A stretch of DNA of 63,057 nt from NCBI GenBank assembly GCA_024683675.1, contig JAIKYB010000108.1, positions 1 to 63,057 on the forward strand. The letters run 5' to 3'. The stretch comes from Treponema sp. (lineage in GTDB: Bacteria; Spirochaetota; Spirochaetia; Treponematales; Treponemataceae). A program made the position numbers and the translations under genes. Below are positions 26,131 to 34,314 of the stretch, in pieces (within the stretch, counting starts at the first letter, position 1; the number at the start of each line of letters is the position of its first letter). Under the pieces are notes generated by a model. That model searched no databases and was not told where the DNA came from. It saw only the letters and a program-made list of their open reading frames with translations.

Positions 26131-26685
26131 TTAATTCTGTTCAATGACATCTTTCTGGAGGAATGCGACATCTCGTATACGAGAGCTGCTCAGAATCTTA
26201 TCATTGATACCATTTTTAATTTCATTTTCCAAAGCATCTTCATTTGCTGTATTTCTCAGCTCTGAAGCAGTTTTACTGCTAAAATATCTTCTTAAAAATG
26301 CTTTTAACTCTACAGTACGCTGAGTAATTTCAGTTGAAGTTGTCTTATCATCCTTTTTATAGGCAAGAGCAACATCAATACGAACTGTTGCAGGAGGTTC
26401 ATCGCAAGTTGTAGTCTGAATAATACCAAGAGAAGTATACCAGTCGTAAACTTCACGCTGACCTGAGACATATTCTTCTGATGTAGGGATTGCAGTTACG
26501 CGAGTAGCGTTCTTACTTGCAATTTTCATGGTTACAACAACAACCACTACAATAACAATAATTGCAGCAAGAGCTATAATCACCCATTTTAACAAACCTG
26601 GCAATAGGCCACCTAGTCCACCTTTCTTTTCTGGAGCTCCACCAGAGCCACCATCATCAAGGTTGATATCTTCATCGTCTGCCAT
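26131..26685 (-). CDS. fliL: FliL, flagellar basal-body protein
   Basis: FliL associates with the stator and supports torque. The 184-residue product has an acidic, glycine-rich N-terminus, one membrane helix at about 32-55, and a periplasmic SPFH-like domain ending in SSRIRDVAFLQKDVIEQN. The lysine-serine-arginine-type end of the family is only loosely kept. A strong GGAGGGG site precedes the ATG. It is placed between motB and fliM as in T. pallidum. Confidence 0.9.
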   Translation of the reverse strand: MADDEDINLDDGGSGGAPEKKGGLGGLLPGLLKWVIIALAAIIVIVVVVVVTMKIASKNATRVTAIPTSEEYVSGQREVYDWYTSLGIIQTTTCDEPPATVRIDVALAYKKDDKTTSTEITQRTVELKAFLRRYFSSKTASELRNTANEDALENEIKNGINDKILSSSRIRDVAFLQKDVIEQN

Positions 26686-26721
26686 TTCCCCTCCAGCAAA
26701 TCAATACTAAATATTGTAACA

Positions 26722-27450
26722 TTAAAAATGTCCTTCGTCTAGGATAATTATATCCACACGTCTGTTATAAGCACGGCTTTCAGCCGTATCATTAGAAAAC
26801 TTTGGTCTGGTGTCAGCATAACCGGCAACAGAAAAATCATTTTCCCTTACTCCATAATCGGCAAGATAATGGAGAACATTAACAGCTCTTGTTGCAGAAA
26901 GTTCCCAATTGCTAGGAAATTGTGACCCCAATGCAACAGGTGTATTATCCGTATGACCTTCAATTCTGAATCTTCTACCTTTTAATTCATCAGATTTGAA
27001 GAAATCCGCAAGTCTCAAAAGAGTATCACGGGTATCATTTATATTTAATTCAGCACTTCCCTCTTCAAAAAAATTATCAGAAAGAAGAGTTATGATAAGT
27101 CCACGCTCATCACTTGTAATTGTAATTTTATTAGATTTAATATCAGGAGCAAAAAGACTGACCGCCTTCTTTTTTGCAGTTCCTAAAGATTTTCCTTTTT
27201 CAAGAGATGGCAAAGCATTTACATTATTACCTAAATCTGCCAGCTGACCTGCAGACAGAGAAAGTCCACCAGATGTTGTAGTTGTTTCAGACATCTGAAG
27301 GCTCTGAGTAATAGTAGCCATAGTAGTAATATCTATTTCTGAAGGATCATAAAGCATTACGAAGAAGCAGAGCATGAGAGTAATCATATCTCCGTAAGTA
27401 CCCTGCCAGGCTGATGATGGTTTTTCAGGTGCTTTTGCTTTCTTTCCCAT
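26722..27450 (-). CDS. motB: MotB, stator protein
   Basis: MotB anchors the stator to peptidoglycan and carries the proton or sodium path. The 242-residue product has one membrane helix at about 20-37 with the essential aspartate D21 (YGDMITLML). A plug/linker region follows, then an OmpA-like peptidoglycan-binding domain (about 115-240) with [16 protein letters not shown] and a C-terminal RRVDIIIL. It begins 13 bases after motA. Confidence 0.96.
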   Translation of the reverse strand: MGKKAKAPEKPSSAWQGTYGDMITLMLCFFVMLYDPSEIDITTMATITQSLQMSETTTTSGGLSLSAGQLADLGNNVNALPSLEKGKSLGTAKKKAVSLFAPDIKSNKITITSDERGLIITLLSDNFFEEGSAELNINDTRDTLLRLADFFKSDELKGRRFRIEGHTDNTPVALGSQFPSNWELSATRAVNVLHYLADYGVRENDFSVAGYADTRPKFSNDTAESRAYNRRVDIIILDEGHF

Positions 27451-27463
27451 TTTTAATTCCTAA

Positions 27464-28246
27464 TTAATCCTTCAAAACATCTGCTTCAATTGCCTTTCTT
27501 GAAACAGGATCAAGATAAGTAAGAAGCTTCTGAGCCATAATACGAGGGTTTTCACCTGCCTGAATAGCAAGTACCCCCTCAATAACCATTTCTTTTGCCC
27601 TCATTTCTGCTGAGTTATGAGCAAGGAGCTTTGTAGCAAATGGAGTAATAAGCCAGTTGGCCATCATGGAACCGTAAAGTGTTGTAATCAAGGCAACGGC
27701 CATGTTAGGACCCAAAGATGATTTATCTTCAAGGTTGTTCAACATACCAATAAGACCTACTACAGTACCCATCATACCAAAACCAGGAGCGAATCCAGCC
27801 CAGGCATTGATAAGTCCAATCCAATCCATGTGGCGGGCTTCTATCTGGTTCATTTCGTTTTCCATAATAGTTCGAATGATATTTCCATCAGTACCATCAA
27901 CAACAAGACGAAGTCCCATCTTCATAAAGTCATCTTCAAGATCATCAAGACCATCTTCCAAAGCAAGAATACCTTCTCGTCGGGCCTTTTCCGAAAGAGC
28001 CTGCATATTTACTACTATGTTTTTTTCACCAAAATCAGGTATTTTAAAGGCTCGGCCCATAATCTTAAACATACCTAAGGCCTTTTTTAAAGGAGCCGCA
28101 ATAAACATGGCGAAATAAGAACCACCAATTGTCATGGCAGCAGAAGGAACATCGATAATTCCACCCAAAGTACCACCAGATGTTACAACCGACATAACGA
28201 TCATGGCAGCACCACCAACGATACCAATTATACTTGCTATATCCAC
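27464..28246 (-). CDS. motA: MotA, stator protein
   Basis: MotA forms the stator ring around MotB and works on FliG. The 260-residue product has four membrane helices (about 3-20, 30-50, 145-165 and 180-200). A large cytoplasmic loop between helices 2 and 3 carries the charged residues that contact FliG (ARREGILALEDGLDD). The start is GTG and overlaps the flbD stop codon as TAGTG, so it is translationally coupled. Identity is certain. Confidence 0.96.
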   Translation of the reverse strand: MDIASIIGIVGGAAMIVMSVVTSGGTLGGIIDVPSAAMTIGGSYFAMFIAAPLKKALGMFKIMGRAFKIPDFGEKNIVVNMQALSEKARREGILALEDGLDDLEDDFMKMGLRLVVDGTDGNIIRTIMENEMNQIEARHMDWIGLINAWAGFAPGFGMMGTVVGLIGMLNNLEDKSSLGPNMAVALITTLYGSMMANWLITPFATKLLAHNSAEMRAKEMVIEGVLAIQAGENPRIMAQKLLTYLDPVSRKAIEADVLKD

Positions 28247-28446
28247 TATAAGACCTCTTGCCTGTCCACACCGATATTGCGACGGTATGCAACGATTTTT
28301 TCTATTATATCTTCAGGGGAATTCTTTACAATGATTTTTCGACCTGACAACATTGTTAGTGTCAAATCTGGAGTAGTTTCCATACTTTCAATCATATGCG
28401 GATTCACCCAATATATTTTCCCATCTAACCGCATTACTTCTATCAT
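28246..28446 (-). CDS. flbD: FlbD-family small protein, first gene of the motility operon here
   Basis: This 66-residue protein belongs to the spirochaete/Firmicutes FlbD family, a small beta-rich protein regularly found before motA. It contains the signature KIYWVNPHMIESMETTPD and LSGRKIIVKNSPEDIIEKI. Its exact role is not known; it is not the Caulobacter FlbD regulator. The ATG has no ribosome site, and a strong promoter places the mRNA start only a few bases upstream, so the message is probably almost leaderless. Its stop is shared with the motA start. Confidence 0.88.
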   Translation of the reverse strand: MIEVMRLDGKIYWVNPHMIESMETTPDLTLTMLSGRKIIVKNSPEDIIEKIVAYRRNIGVDRQEVL

Positions 28447-28456
28447 TATTATAATA

Positions 28457-28484
28457 ATTATAATCTTTTTTTTCTATATTTCAA
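28457..28484 (-). promoter_or_regulatory. Sigma-70-type promoter of the motility operon
   Basis: On the minus strand TTGAAA (28484-28479), a 16-base spacer and TATAAT (28462-28457) are followed after 10 bases by the flbD ATG. It would start transcription about 4 bases before the start codon. No sigma-28 box is present, consistent with the operon being an early motility unit. Confidence 0.6.
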
Positions 28485-28572
28485 TATTTCATTTTAAAAT
28501 ATTATAAAAAAACTGTTATTTCTTTTTTTCCTCTTTATTTCGCTTTATTTTATGTGTTAAATTAAACGTATA

Positions 28573-29289
28573 ATGAATAATTCTAATCCTGTTATTTATG
28601 TAATTGAAGATGAAGAATGTCTCTCTAAGTTAATCTGTCTATATCTTGAAAAATCTGATATGGAAGCAAAGGCATTTTATGATGCTGAATCTGCTCTGGA
28701 AGCCTTAAAAAACAACAGAGCTCCTGATATTATCCTGCTTGATTTAAATTTACCCGGAGTAAGCGGATTTGACTTTTTAAAACAACTAAAAGAAAACACT
28801 GAAATATCACCGACTGTAATTATTACCTCTGCAAGAGACTCTGATGAAGATATCATACACGGTCTGGAATACGCTGATGATTTCATTACAAAGCCATTCT
28901 CTCCTAACGTCCTGGTTGCAAGAGTTAAGGCTGCAATTAGACGTCAGCTTTCTGCAAATGCAAAGGCTGAAGAATCAATTCAGTTTGGAGAATACACTAT
29001 TCTTCTTAACAGCTGTGTATTAAAGAAAGGAATGACCAAAATTCCTCTTTCACAAAAGGAATATGATGTACTTGAATACCTTGTAAAGAATGCAGGAAAA
29101 ATCATTTCTCCAGAACAGATTTATCAGTCTGTATGGAAGGTAACTTATGGAGACGTAACTGCAGTTGCCGTTTATATACAGAGACTCAGAAAGAAAATCA
29201 GAGTTGATAATGAAGAAATAATTAAAACAGAATTCGGAAAAGGATATGTTTTTAACGAAAATCTGATTTCAGGAAAATTCCAGGCATGA
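28573..29289 (+). CDS. OmpR/PhoB-family response regulator
   Basis: This is the DNA-binding partner of the sensor kinase that follows. The 238-residue product has a receiver domain with the acidic pocket around E12/D13, the phosphorylation site D57 (ILLDLNLPG) and K107. A winged-helix domain occupies about 130-230 (AVYIQRLRKKI recognition region). Before K107 it reads YADDFITKPF where relatives usually have one more residue (G-ADD), a small deletion in the loop. The gene is divergent from flbD and has no clear ribosome site. The start of the kinase gene overlaps its stop by 4 bases. The signal sensed is unknown. Confidence 0.88.
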   Translation: MNNSNPVIYVIEDEECLSKLICLYLEKSDMEAKAFYDAESALEALKNNRAPDIILLDLNLPGVSGFDFLKQLKENTEISPTVIITSARDSDEDIIHGLEYADDFITKPFSPNVLVARVKAAIRRQLSANAKAEESIQFGEYTILLNSCVLKKGMTKIPLSQKEYDVLEYLVKNAGKIISPEQIYQSVWKVTYGDVTAVAVYIQRLRKKIRVDNEEIIKTEFGKGYVFNENLISGKFQA

Positions 29290-30344
29290 AGTTAAAAAAG
29301 CTTACTGTTCTACTCTTTGTTTTTCTGCTTAGCATACCAATCACTCTTTCTATTTTTCTTACAATAGATTTGCTTTTTTTATCCCCTGTACCTATTCACT
29401 CTAAAAAAGCTGTAATATATGTATTTGCACTTTTTATAATGATAATCAGCATAACAATTTTTCTATTTTTTATTTTCAAATGGATATTAATTTTTTTTAC
29501 ACAATTACAGAAAAAAACTGAAAATCTTTCCAGTGGTAGTCTGCAGGAATCCGTTATACCAGAAGCAAACTCAAGAATATTACAAATATCTGAAATGGAA
29601 GATATTATGCAAAATCTTGAAAAAATGAGATTATCTCTTATAAATGCTCAAAATCAAAAAAGCAGATTTATTATGGGAATCAGTCATGATATCAGGACTC
29701 CAATTTCAATTATAAAAGGTTATACAGAAGCACTAAGCGATGGCTTTTTAACAGGCCCTGAAGAAACAAAAAACGGACTCGACATTATTTCTCAGAAAAC
29801 TCAGGAACTTGAAGGAATCACAGAAACTCTAATTGATTATATGAGGATGGATTTAAATGAGCTTACAGAACAGCTCGAACCTATTAATGCACGAGAAGTC
29901 TTCCACTTATTTGCAAAATCCAGCGAATTAACAATGCCAATTTACAACAGAAATTACACATATAACATAGACATTCCTGAAAACATAACCATACTTGCAA
30001 ACAAAAACCTTCTTTTAAGAGCTTTAGACAATCTTTTTACAAATGCCCTTCATTACACAAAAAATCATGACAAAATTCATTTCGATGCCCATCTTGAAGA
30101 CAAGTGTATAAAACTTTCTCTTGAAGATTCTGGTATTGGCATGGAAAAAAATGAACTTAATAACATTTTTAATATTTTTTACAGAGGGCAAAACACAAAC
30201 AAACAAAAGGGTTTAGGAATAGGATTAACAGTAGTTCATGATATTGTAGAAATACACAAATGGAAAATAAGCTGTGAATCAGAAAAAGGAAAAGGAACTA
30301 CTTTCTTTATAACAATTCCTTTAGAAAGCTATTCAGATAAATAA
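29286..30344 (+). CDS. Sensor histidine kinase with almost no external domain
   Basis: The 352-residue kinase has two membrane helices (about 7-30 and 43-70) separated by only about a dozen residues. A HAMP-like linker and the dimerisation domain with phosphorylated H134 (ISHDIRTPI) follow. The ATPase domain has the N box NLFTNALHYT and the glycine motifs DSGIGM and GLGIGL. With so small an outer loop it probably senses a signal in or at the membrane, or through a partner. Its 3' end overlaps the convergent hemW by 38 bases. Confidence 0.9.
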   Translation: MKLKKLTVLLFVFLLSIPITLSIFLTIDLLFLSPVPIHSKKAVIYVFALFIMIISITIFLFFIFKWILIFFTQLQKKTENLSSGSLQESVIPEANSRILQISEMEDIMQNLEKMRLSLINAQNQKSRFIMGISHDIRTPISIIKGYTEALSDGFLTGPEETKNGLDIISQKTQELEGITETLIDYMRMDLNELTEQLEPINAREVFHLFAKSSELTMPIYNRNYTYNIDIPENITILANKNLLLRALDNLFTNALHYTKNHDKIHFDAHLEDKCIKLSLEDSGIGMEKNELNNIFNIFYRGQNTNKQKGLGIGLTVVHDIVEIHKWKISCESEKGKGTTFFITIPLESYSDK

Positions 30345-31509
30345 TCCCCTCTTTTCCTAAAGAATATAAAATATCATTATTGTTTTTTTCTATTTTTGCT
30401 AAGCCTTTTGATTGCCATTTTTCAAATAAAGAAAGTATTTTTTCAGGAAGTTTTCTATTAAAATGCTTTTCATATTCCGATTCTGAAAATCCATCAAGCT
30501 TTCTTAAAGCCATCATATAAAATTCAAGCTCACCTTCTTCAGCTTCAATCTCTTCAAAATAATAAGGAAGCTCTACATGTAAAGATAAATCAGATTTTGT
30601 CTTATTCCAATAATCACTATAAAGAGAAATATCATTAAGATTAGTACGCCTTAAGGCAGCTCCACCCTCAAAATAAATAGTTCCAGTTGCACCAGCGCCA
30701 CAGCCGACATAATCTCCACGACTCCAGTATTTCATATTATGCCGACATTCTTTTCCACTTTTGCAAAAATTTGAAACTTCATACTCCCTATAGCCATTTT
30801 CTTCCAGAAAATCACGACCTTTAAGCCACATTTCATCAGCTGCTTCAAAATCATATTGTAAAGAACCAGAATCAAGCAGTTTTCCAAGAGGAGTCTTTTC
30901 TTCTATTGTGAGAGAGTACATTGAAAGATGATCCGGATTAGAAGAAATAAGTTCTTTCAGGCCACTTAAAAAAGAAGCCTGATTTTCATTTGGCATTGCA
31001 GATATAAAATCCAAAGAAAGTAAGCCCGGCCATTTTGATGCTAAAAGAGTCAGAGCTTTTTGATTTGTACTTGAATTAGCCCGCCTATGGCAAAATGTTA
31101 GAGACGCATCATTAAAGCTTTGAATACCACAGGAAATCCGATTTATTCCACAAGTCCATAGTTTTTCCAAAAGCGGAAGATTAAGGTCATCAGGATTTAC
31201 TTCTATTGTAAACTCATAATCTGGAAGAATCGGAAGCTCATTAAATAAAAAGGAAGTAAGAAATTCAATCTGCTGCAAAGAAAGTAGACTTGGAGTTCCT
31301 CCCCCTATATAAATAGTATCTATCTTAACATTCGAAGCTTTACTATTCTGAAAAAGAAATGAAATTTCATTACATAGAGCTGTCAAATAACTTTGAGGAA
31401 CCTTTTTTTTTGATTCAATACTGAAAAAATCACAATAGGTGCATTTAGAAAGACAAAAAGGAATATGAATATATAAACCAAGTTTTCTTCCTTCAAGTTT
31501 ATAGTCCAC
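30307..31509 (-). CDS. hemW: HemW-type radical SAM protein (CPO-like)
   Basis: HemW proteins resemble oxygen-independent coproporphyrinogen oxidase but act as heme chaperones or carriers in several bacteria. The 400-residue product has the radical SAM cluster motif CLSKCTYC (C19, C23, C26), followed by GGGTPS and a typical HemN-like C-terminal domain. The fourth upstream cysteine typical of true HemN is not evident. The start is GTG. It follows lepB by about 12 bases. Whether it serves heme is not shown, since no other heme genes are in the window. Confidence 0.87.
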   Translation of the reverse strand: MDYKLEGRKLGLYIHIPFCLSKCTYCDFFSIESKKKVPQSYLTALCNEISFLFQNSKASNVKIDTIYIGGGTPSLLSLQQIEFLTSFLFNELPILPDYEFTIEVNPDDLNLPLLEKLWTCGINRISCGIQSFNDASLTFCHRRANSSTNQKALTLLASKWPGLLSLDFISAMPNENQASFLSGLKELISSNPDHLSMYSLTIEEKTPLGKLLDSGSLQYDFEAADEMWLKGRDFLEENGYREYEVSNFCKSGKECRHNMKYWSRGDYVGCGAGATGTIYFEGGAALRRTNLNDISLYSDYWNKTKSDLSLHVELPYYFEEIEAEEGELEFYMMALRKLDGFSESEYEKHFNRKLPEKILSLFEKWQSKGLAKIEKNNNDILYSLGKEGIIYLNSFLKELL

Positions 31510-31521
31510 AAAAAGGATTCC

Positions 31522-32220
31522 CTAATATAATTTAAAATTCTTGAAAGGAAGATAACAGAAGAGCGCTTTAGCATCTATATCATCCTTTGTAACGACACCC
31601 CATAAACGAGAATCATCGGTGGATTTTCTGTTATCGCCCAGAACAAAATATTCATCATCAGCAAGAACAATTTCATCAAAAGAACCTTTTACTCCTAATG
31701 AAGAATCCCAACCAGCAGGCGCAGTAAAGAAAGTTACATTATAAGTTTTTGGGGTAATTTCAAATTCTGTAAGAAAGTGCCTTGTTCCCTTTGGTTTTAC
31801 ATACATTACATAATCCCGCATATAAATAGTGTCACCAGGCATACCTACAATTCTTCTAAGCTTCTGTTTTGTTCCAGGAAAGGAAGAATCTTCAGAAACA
31901 AAGACCTGACGTCCAGTGAAAAAAGAAATAAACAATTCACAAAAACGGTCAAAAAGCCCTTTTTCTTCAGAAACTCTTTTTCCAATTAAAACAATATCAC
32001 TTCTTTCATATTTTGAAGCAACAGGAGAAACCATTACAACAGATTCCTGCTGAACATCTGGAATCATAGAAAGAGAGGTTTGTCTAACCGGAAATATAAT
32101 ATAAGTCAAAATTGTATTAATAAAAGCAAAAAGAAAAACTGCGTATAAAAATATAAGGAAAACCTTTCTCTGCTTTGCTTTTTTCATTTGATATGGAGTT
32201 GCCATCTGTTTACGGTTCAA
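31522..32220 (-). CDS. lepB: Signal peptidase I-like protein (S26), unusual box D
   Basis: Signal peptidase I removes signal peptides from exported proteins. The 232-residue product has one membrane helix (about 18-42), the nucleophile serine S51 (SLSMIP, SMxP pattern), box C RSDIVLI, and box E GDNRKSTDDSRLWG. In box D, where the general-base lysine is expected (KRxxGxPGD), the sequence is RRIVGMPGD, with Arg at 122 and the nearest lysine at 120. The start is TTG with GAGGT before it; a later ATG (MATPYQ) is possible. Either the alignment shifts or the enzyme is altered, so activity is uncertain. Confidence 0.85.
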   Translation of the reverse strand: MNRKQMATPYQMKKAKQRKVFLIFLYAVFLFAFINTILTYIIFPVRQTSLSMIPDVQQESVVMVSPVASKYERSDIVLIGKRVSEEKGLFDRFCELFISFFTGRQVFVSEDSSFPGTKQKLRRIVGMPGDTIYMRDYVMYVKPKGTRHFLTEFEITPKTYNVTFFTAPAGWDSSLGVKGSFDEIVLADDEYFVLGDNRKSTDDSRLWGVVTKDDIDAKALFCYLPFKNFKLY

Positions 32221-32295
32221 AACATAACCTCTAATACTTTAATTTTTCATTTATATATTAAAGAAAACTAATGCAAAATTCAACTCAGTGGAAAC

Positions 32296-32324
32296 TTGAA
32301 ACCAAATCATGTATAGCATATAAT
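32296..32324 (+). promoter_or_regulatory. Promoter of smpB, predicted leaderless
   Basis: TTGAAA (32296-32301), a 17-base spacer and a perfect TATAAT (32319-32324) form a textbook sigma-70 promoter. Only 7 bases separate the -10 box from the smpB ATG and no ribosome site is present, so transcription should start at the start codon. Confidence 0.8.
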
Positions 32325-32331
32325 AAACTTT

Positions 32332-32793
32332 ATGGCTGATAGAAAAATTATAGCAGAAAATAGAAAAGCCAGATTTGATTACTTCATTGAAGACACCTAC
32401 GAATGTGGTGTTGAACTTCAGGGAACAGAAGTTAAATCAGTAAAAAATGGCAGCATCTCATTTCCAGACGCATTCGCAGAAATTATAAATGGCGAAGTTT
32501 GGGTTAAAAATGTGCACATATCAGAATATGCTTTTTCTTCTATTTTTAATCATAACCCGGACAGACCAAAAAAACTTTTACTTCATAAAGAAGAAATAAA
32601 AAAACTTACAAGAAAAGTTGACGAAAAAGGTTACACTTTGGTTCCTTTGGACTTTTATTTAAAGAATGGAAGAGTAAAAGCAACGCTTGGAGTCTGCAAG
32701 GGTAAAAAGCAGTATGATAAGCGTGAAAGTATTAAGAACAGAGATCTTAATCGCGAAATGCAAAGAGATTTCTCAAAGAGGTTAAAAGGCTAA
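32332..32793 (+). CDS. smpB: SmpB, tmRNA-binding protein of ribosome rescue
   Basis: SmpB carries tmRNA to stalled ribosomes for trans-translation. The 153-residue product has the OB-fold core with GVELQGTEVKSVKNG and the conserved basic C-terminal tail (KKQYDKRESIKNRD...). Length is normal. The ATG lacks a ribosome site and lies 7 bases after a perfect -10 box. It shares a transcript with the exported unknown that starts 1 base after its stop. The tmRNA gene is not in the window. Confidence 0.96.
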   Translation: MADRKIIAENRKARFDYFIEDTYECGVELQGTEVKSVKNGSISFPDAFAEIINGEVWVKNVHISEYAFSSIFNHNPDRPKKLLLHKEEIKKLTRKVDEKGYTLVPLDFYLKNGRVKATLGVCKGKKQYDKRESIKNRDLNREMQRDFSKRLKG

Positions 32794-32794
32794 A

Positions 32795-33664
32795 GTGAAG
32801 AATATTAAAAAATCTCTTTTTTCTATTATTCTCATTATTACCCCCTGCCTGCTTTTTTCACAGGCTTATAACATTGATTATTATGGAATTATAGCAACAC
32901 AGATTGATGCTAACATGTCCAAAATGACCAGTGACCTCTATTATACTCAATTGACAGAAATAAATAACTTTTCGGTCACAGATAAAAGAGATGGAAAATC
33001 TTTTATAACCGAAGAACCTGACAGTCAGTTATTTTCTGAATCTAAACTTTCATTTTATGCACTCATAACAAAAGATGAAGCAAGTGAAAAATGGACTTCA
33101 ATTTTTAAAGTTGTTGACAAAGCAAAAAATGAAGAACATTCAAAGTCAAAAACTTACGATTCTTTTTATAAGATTCTTATGGAACCAAAATCTACTTTGC
33201 AGGAAACCATAAAAAATCTTATAGAAAAAGATCAGAATACAGTTACATTACAAAAATCAAACTCAACTGGTGATATTCAAAAACAAAGTTCTATTGAATC
33301 AACAGAAGTTTTATCTGGAACCTGGGTCGGAGAATCAACTATAGATAAGGTTGTTATACTTAGAGGCGGAAGAGGCTTTGTTATTTTTAAGAATGGAGCT
33401 TCAATGAATATCGGAATTGAATTATCAAGCAGCGATCAGGAACAGAATATCGTAATTACACAAAAAGGAAGAGCAAATGCTTCCTTCTACCCTGAATTAC
33501 CAAGAAGCATTGCATTAAATGCAGCATTAACAGCAGAACCAATAACCTGGACTCTTACAGCATTAGATAATGACACTTTGACAGGAACAAAAAATACACT
33601 AATTCAAAAGGGAGATGACTACGAAGCAGGCTCCCTAACCGTAGAGTGGAAAAGAATAAATTAA
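32795..33664 (+). CDS. Exported protein of unknown function following smpB
   Basis: The 289-residue product has a signal peptide (KNIKKSLFSIILIITPCLLF, cleavage near SQA at about 23-25). The first part is helical and polar (about 25-160). The second half is beta-rich, with a segment like a lipocalin or jelly-roll start (SGTWVGESTIDKVVILRGG near residue 176). It should be periplasmic or surface-exposed. The GTG start immediately follows the smpB stop, so it is translated by coupling. I recognise no family. Its 3' end is 6 bases from the convergent next gene, with no terminator between. Confidence 0.65.
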   Translation: MKNIKKSLFSIILIITPCLLFSQAYNIDYYGIIATQIDANMSKMTSDLYYTQLTEINNFSVTDKRDGKSFITEEPDSQLFSESKLSFYALITKDEASEKWTSIFKVVDKAKNEEHSKSKTYDSFYKILMEPKSTLQETIKNLIEKDQNTVTLQKSNSTGDIQKQSSIESTEVLSGTWVGESTIDKVVILRGGRGFVIFKNGASMNIGIELSSSDQEQNIVITQKGRANASFYPELPRSIALNAALTAEPITWTLTALDNDTLTGTKNTLIQKGDDYEAGSLTVEWKRIN

Positions 33665-33670
33665 TTAAAA

Positions 33671-34168
33671 TTAAATCTGAGGAAGATCGTAAACAGGAAC
33701 ACCCGTAACGATTGGCTTTTTATCCTTATCAAATAATATATTCCCCTTATTAATGTCATAAAGGAAAATTATAATAAAAGTAAGTAAGCCAAAGAAAAGA
33801 CCAATTATCTTACAGTATTTTTCAGGAAGGAATTCAGGTTCTTCATGTCTTACTACAGTGCCTGTATCATAAAGTGCAGTCTGAGCAGGTTTTAAACCGG
33901 TAATTTTTACAAGCTTTTCATCTTCTGAAACATAATCTAATTTACGTGCATAAGCGGCAATAACAGCCTTATCAAATTGAAGTGCAGTAAGCTCAAGCTT
34001 CAATTCACTATTAATATTCTGAATATCATCAGTCTGCTTGCTAATAATTCTTCTCTGCTCTTCCATTTGGTTATAGCAACGAATACTATTCTGTCCAACA
34101 GTAACTGAAATTAACACATAAGCCAGTGTGGCAGAGAAAATCGACAACAAATATTTTGCACGTTTCAT
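33671..34168 (-). CDS. FtsB/DivIC-like coiled-coil membrane protein, tentative
   Basis: From the ATG at 34168 the product has about 165 residues: a membrane helix (about 5-22), a coiled coil (about 25-60), a polar region, a second membrane helix (about 111-133), and a short tail. The first half resembles the septum-formation proteins FtsB/DivIC, but the second helix is not typical, so the call is weak. An in-frame TTG 7 codons upstream is possible. I prefer the ATG because a GCCGATAAT box (34187-34179) overlaps that upstream stretch and ends 10 bases before the ATG. No ribosome site is seen. Confidence 0.5.
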   Translation of the reverse strand: MKRAKYLLSIFSATLAYVLISVTVGQNSIRCYNQMEEQRRIISKQTDDIQNINSELKLELTALQFDKAVIAAYARKLDYVSEDEKLVKITGLKPAQTALYDTGTVVRHEEPEFLPEKYCKIIGLFFGLLTFIIIFLYDINKGNILFDKDKKPIVTGVPVYDLPQI

Positions 34169-34179
34169 AATATATTTTA

Positions 34180-34187
34180 TTATCGGC
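34180..34187 (-). promoter_or_regulatory. GCCGATAA box upstream of the FtsB-like gene
   Basis: On the minus strand this is a perfect sigma-28 -10 consensus, GCCGATAA. The expected TAAA at -35 is not present at 14-16 bases. It could alternatively work as a GATAAT sigma-70 -10 box. It mirrors the plus-strand box at 34272-34279. Confidence 0.4.
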
Positions 34188-34271
34188 AAGAATTTCTGTT
34201 TTCTGAAATCAAAAGATATGTTATAATAAAAAAAAGAATCTAAATTATCTATGTACTTTTTAGCCTTTTTT

Positions 34272-34279
34272 GCCGATAA
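34272..34279 (+). promoter_or_regulatory. GCCGATAA box upstream of the acidic-protein operon
   Basis: This perfect GCCGATAA lies 35 bases before the acidic protein ATG. A clear TAAA -35 is missing. A sigma-70-like TATACT (34294-34299), with TTGCCG 18 bases before it, is an alternative that overlaps this box. Both would leave the GAGGAA ribosome site in the message. Confidence 0.45.
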
Positions 34280-34314
34280 TTATATAGATAAATTATACTT
34301 ATGTGAGGAAATGT

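Noticed and set aside
28569-28574. TATAAT overlapping the response regulator start codon
   Set aside because: Transcription from it would begin inside the gene, so it cannot be the promoter of this start. It is probably chance AT-rich sequence.
31522-32220. lepB as a pseudogene because of the box D change
   Set aside because: The frame is intact and the other catalytic boxes are conserved, so it is kept as a gene with an unusual residue.
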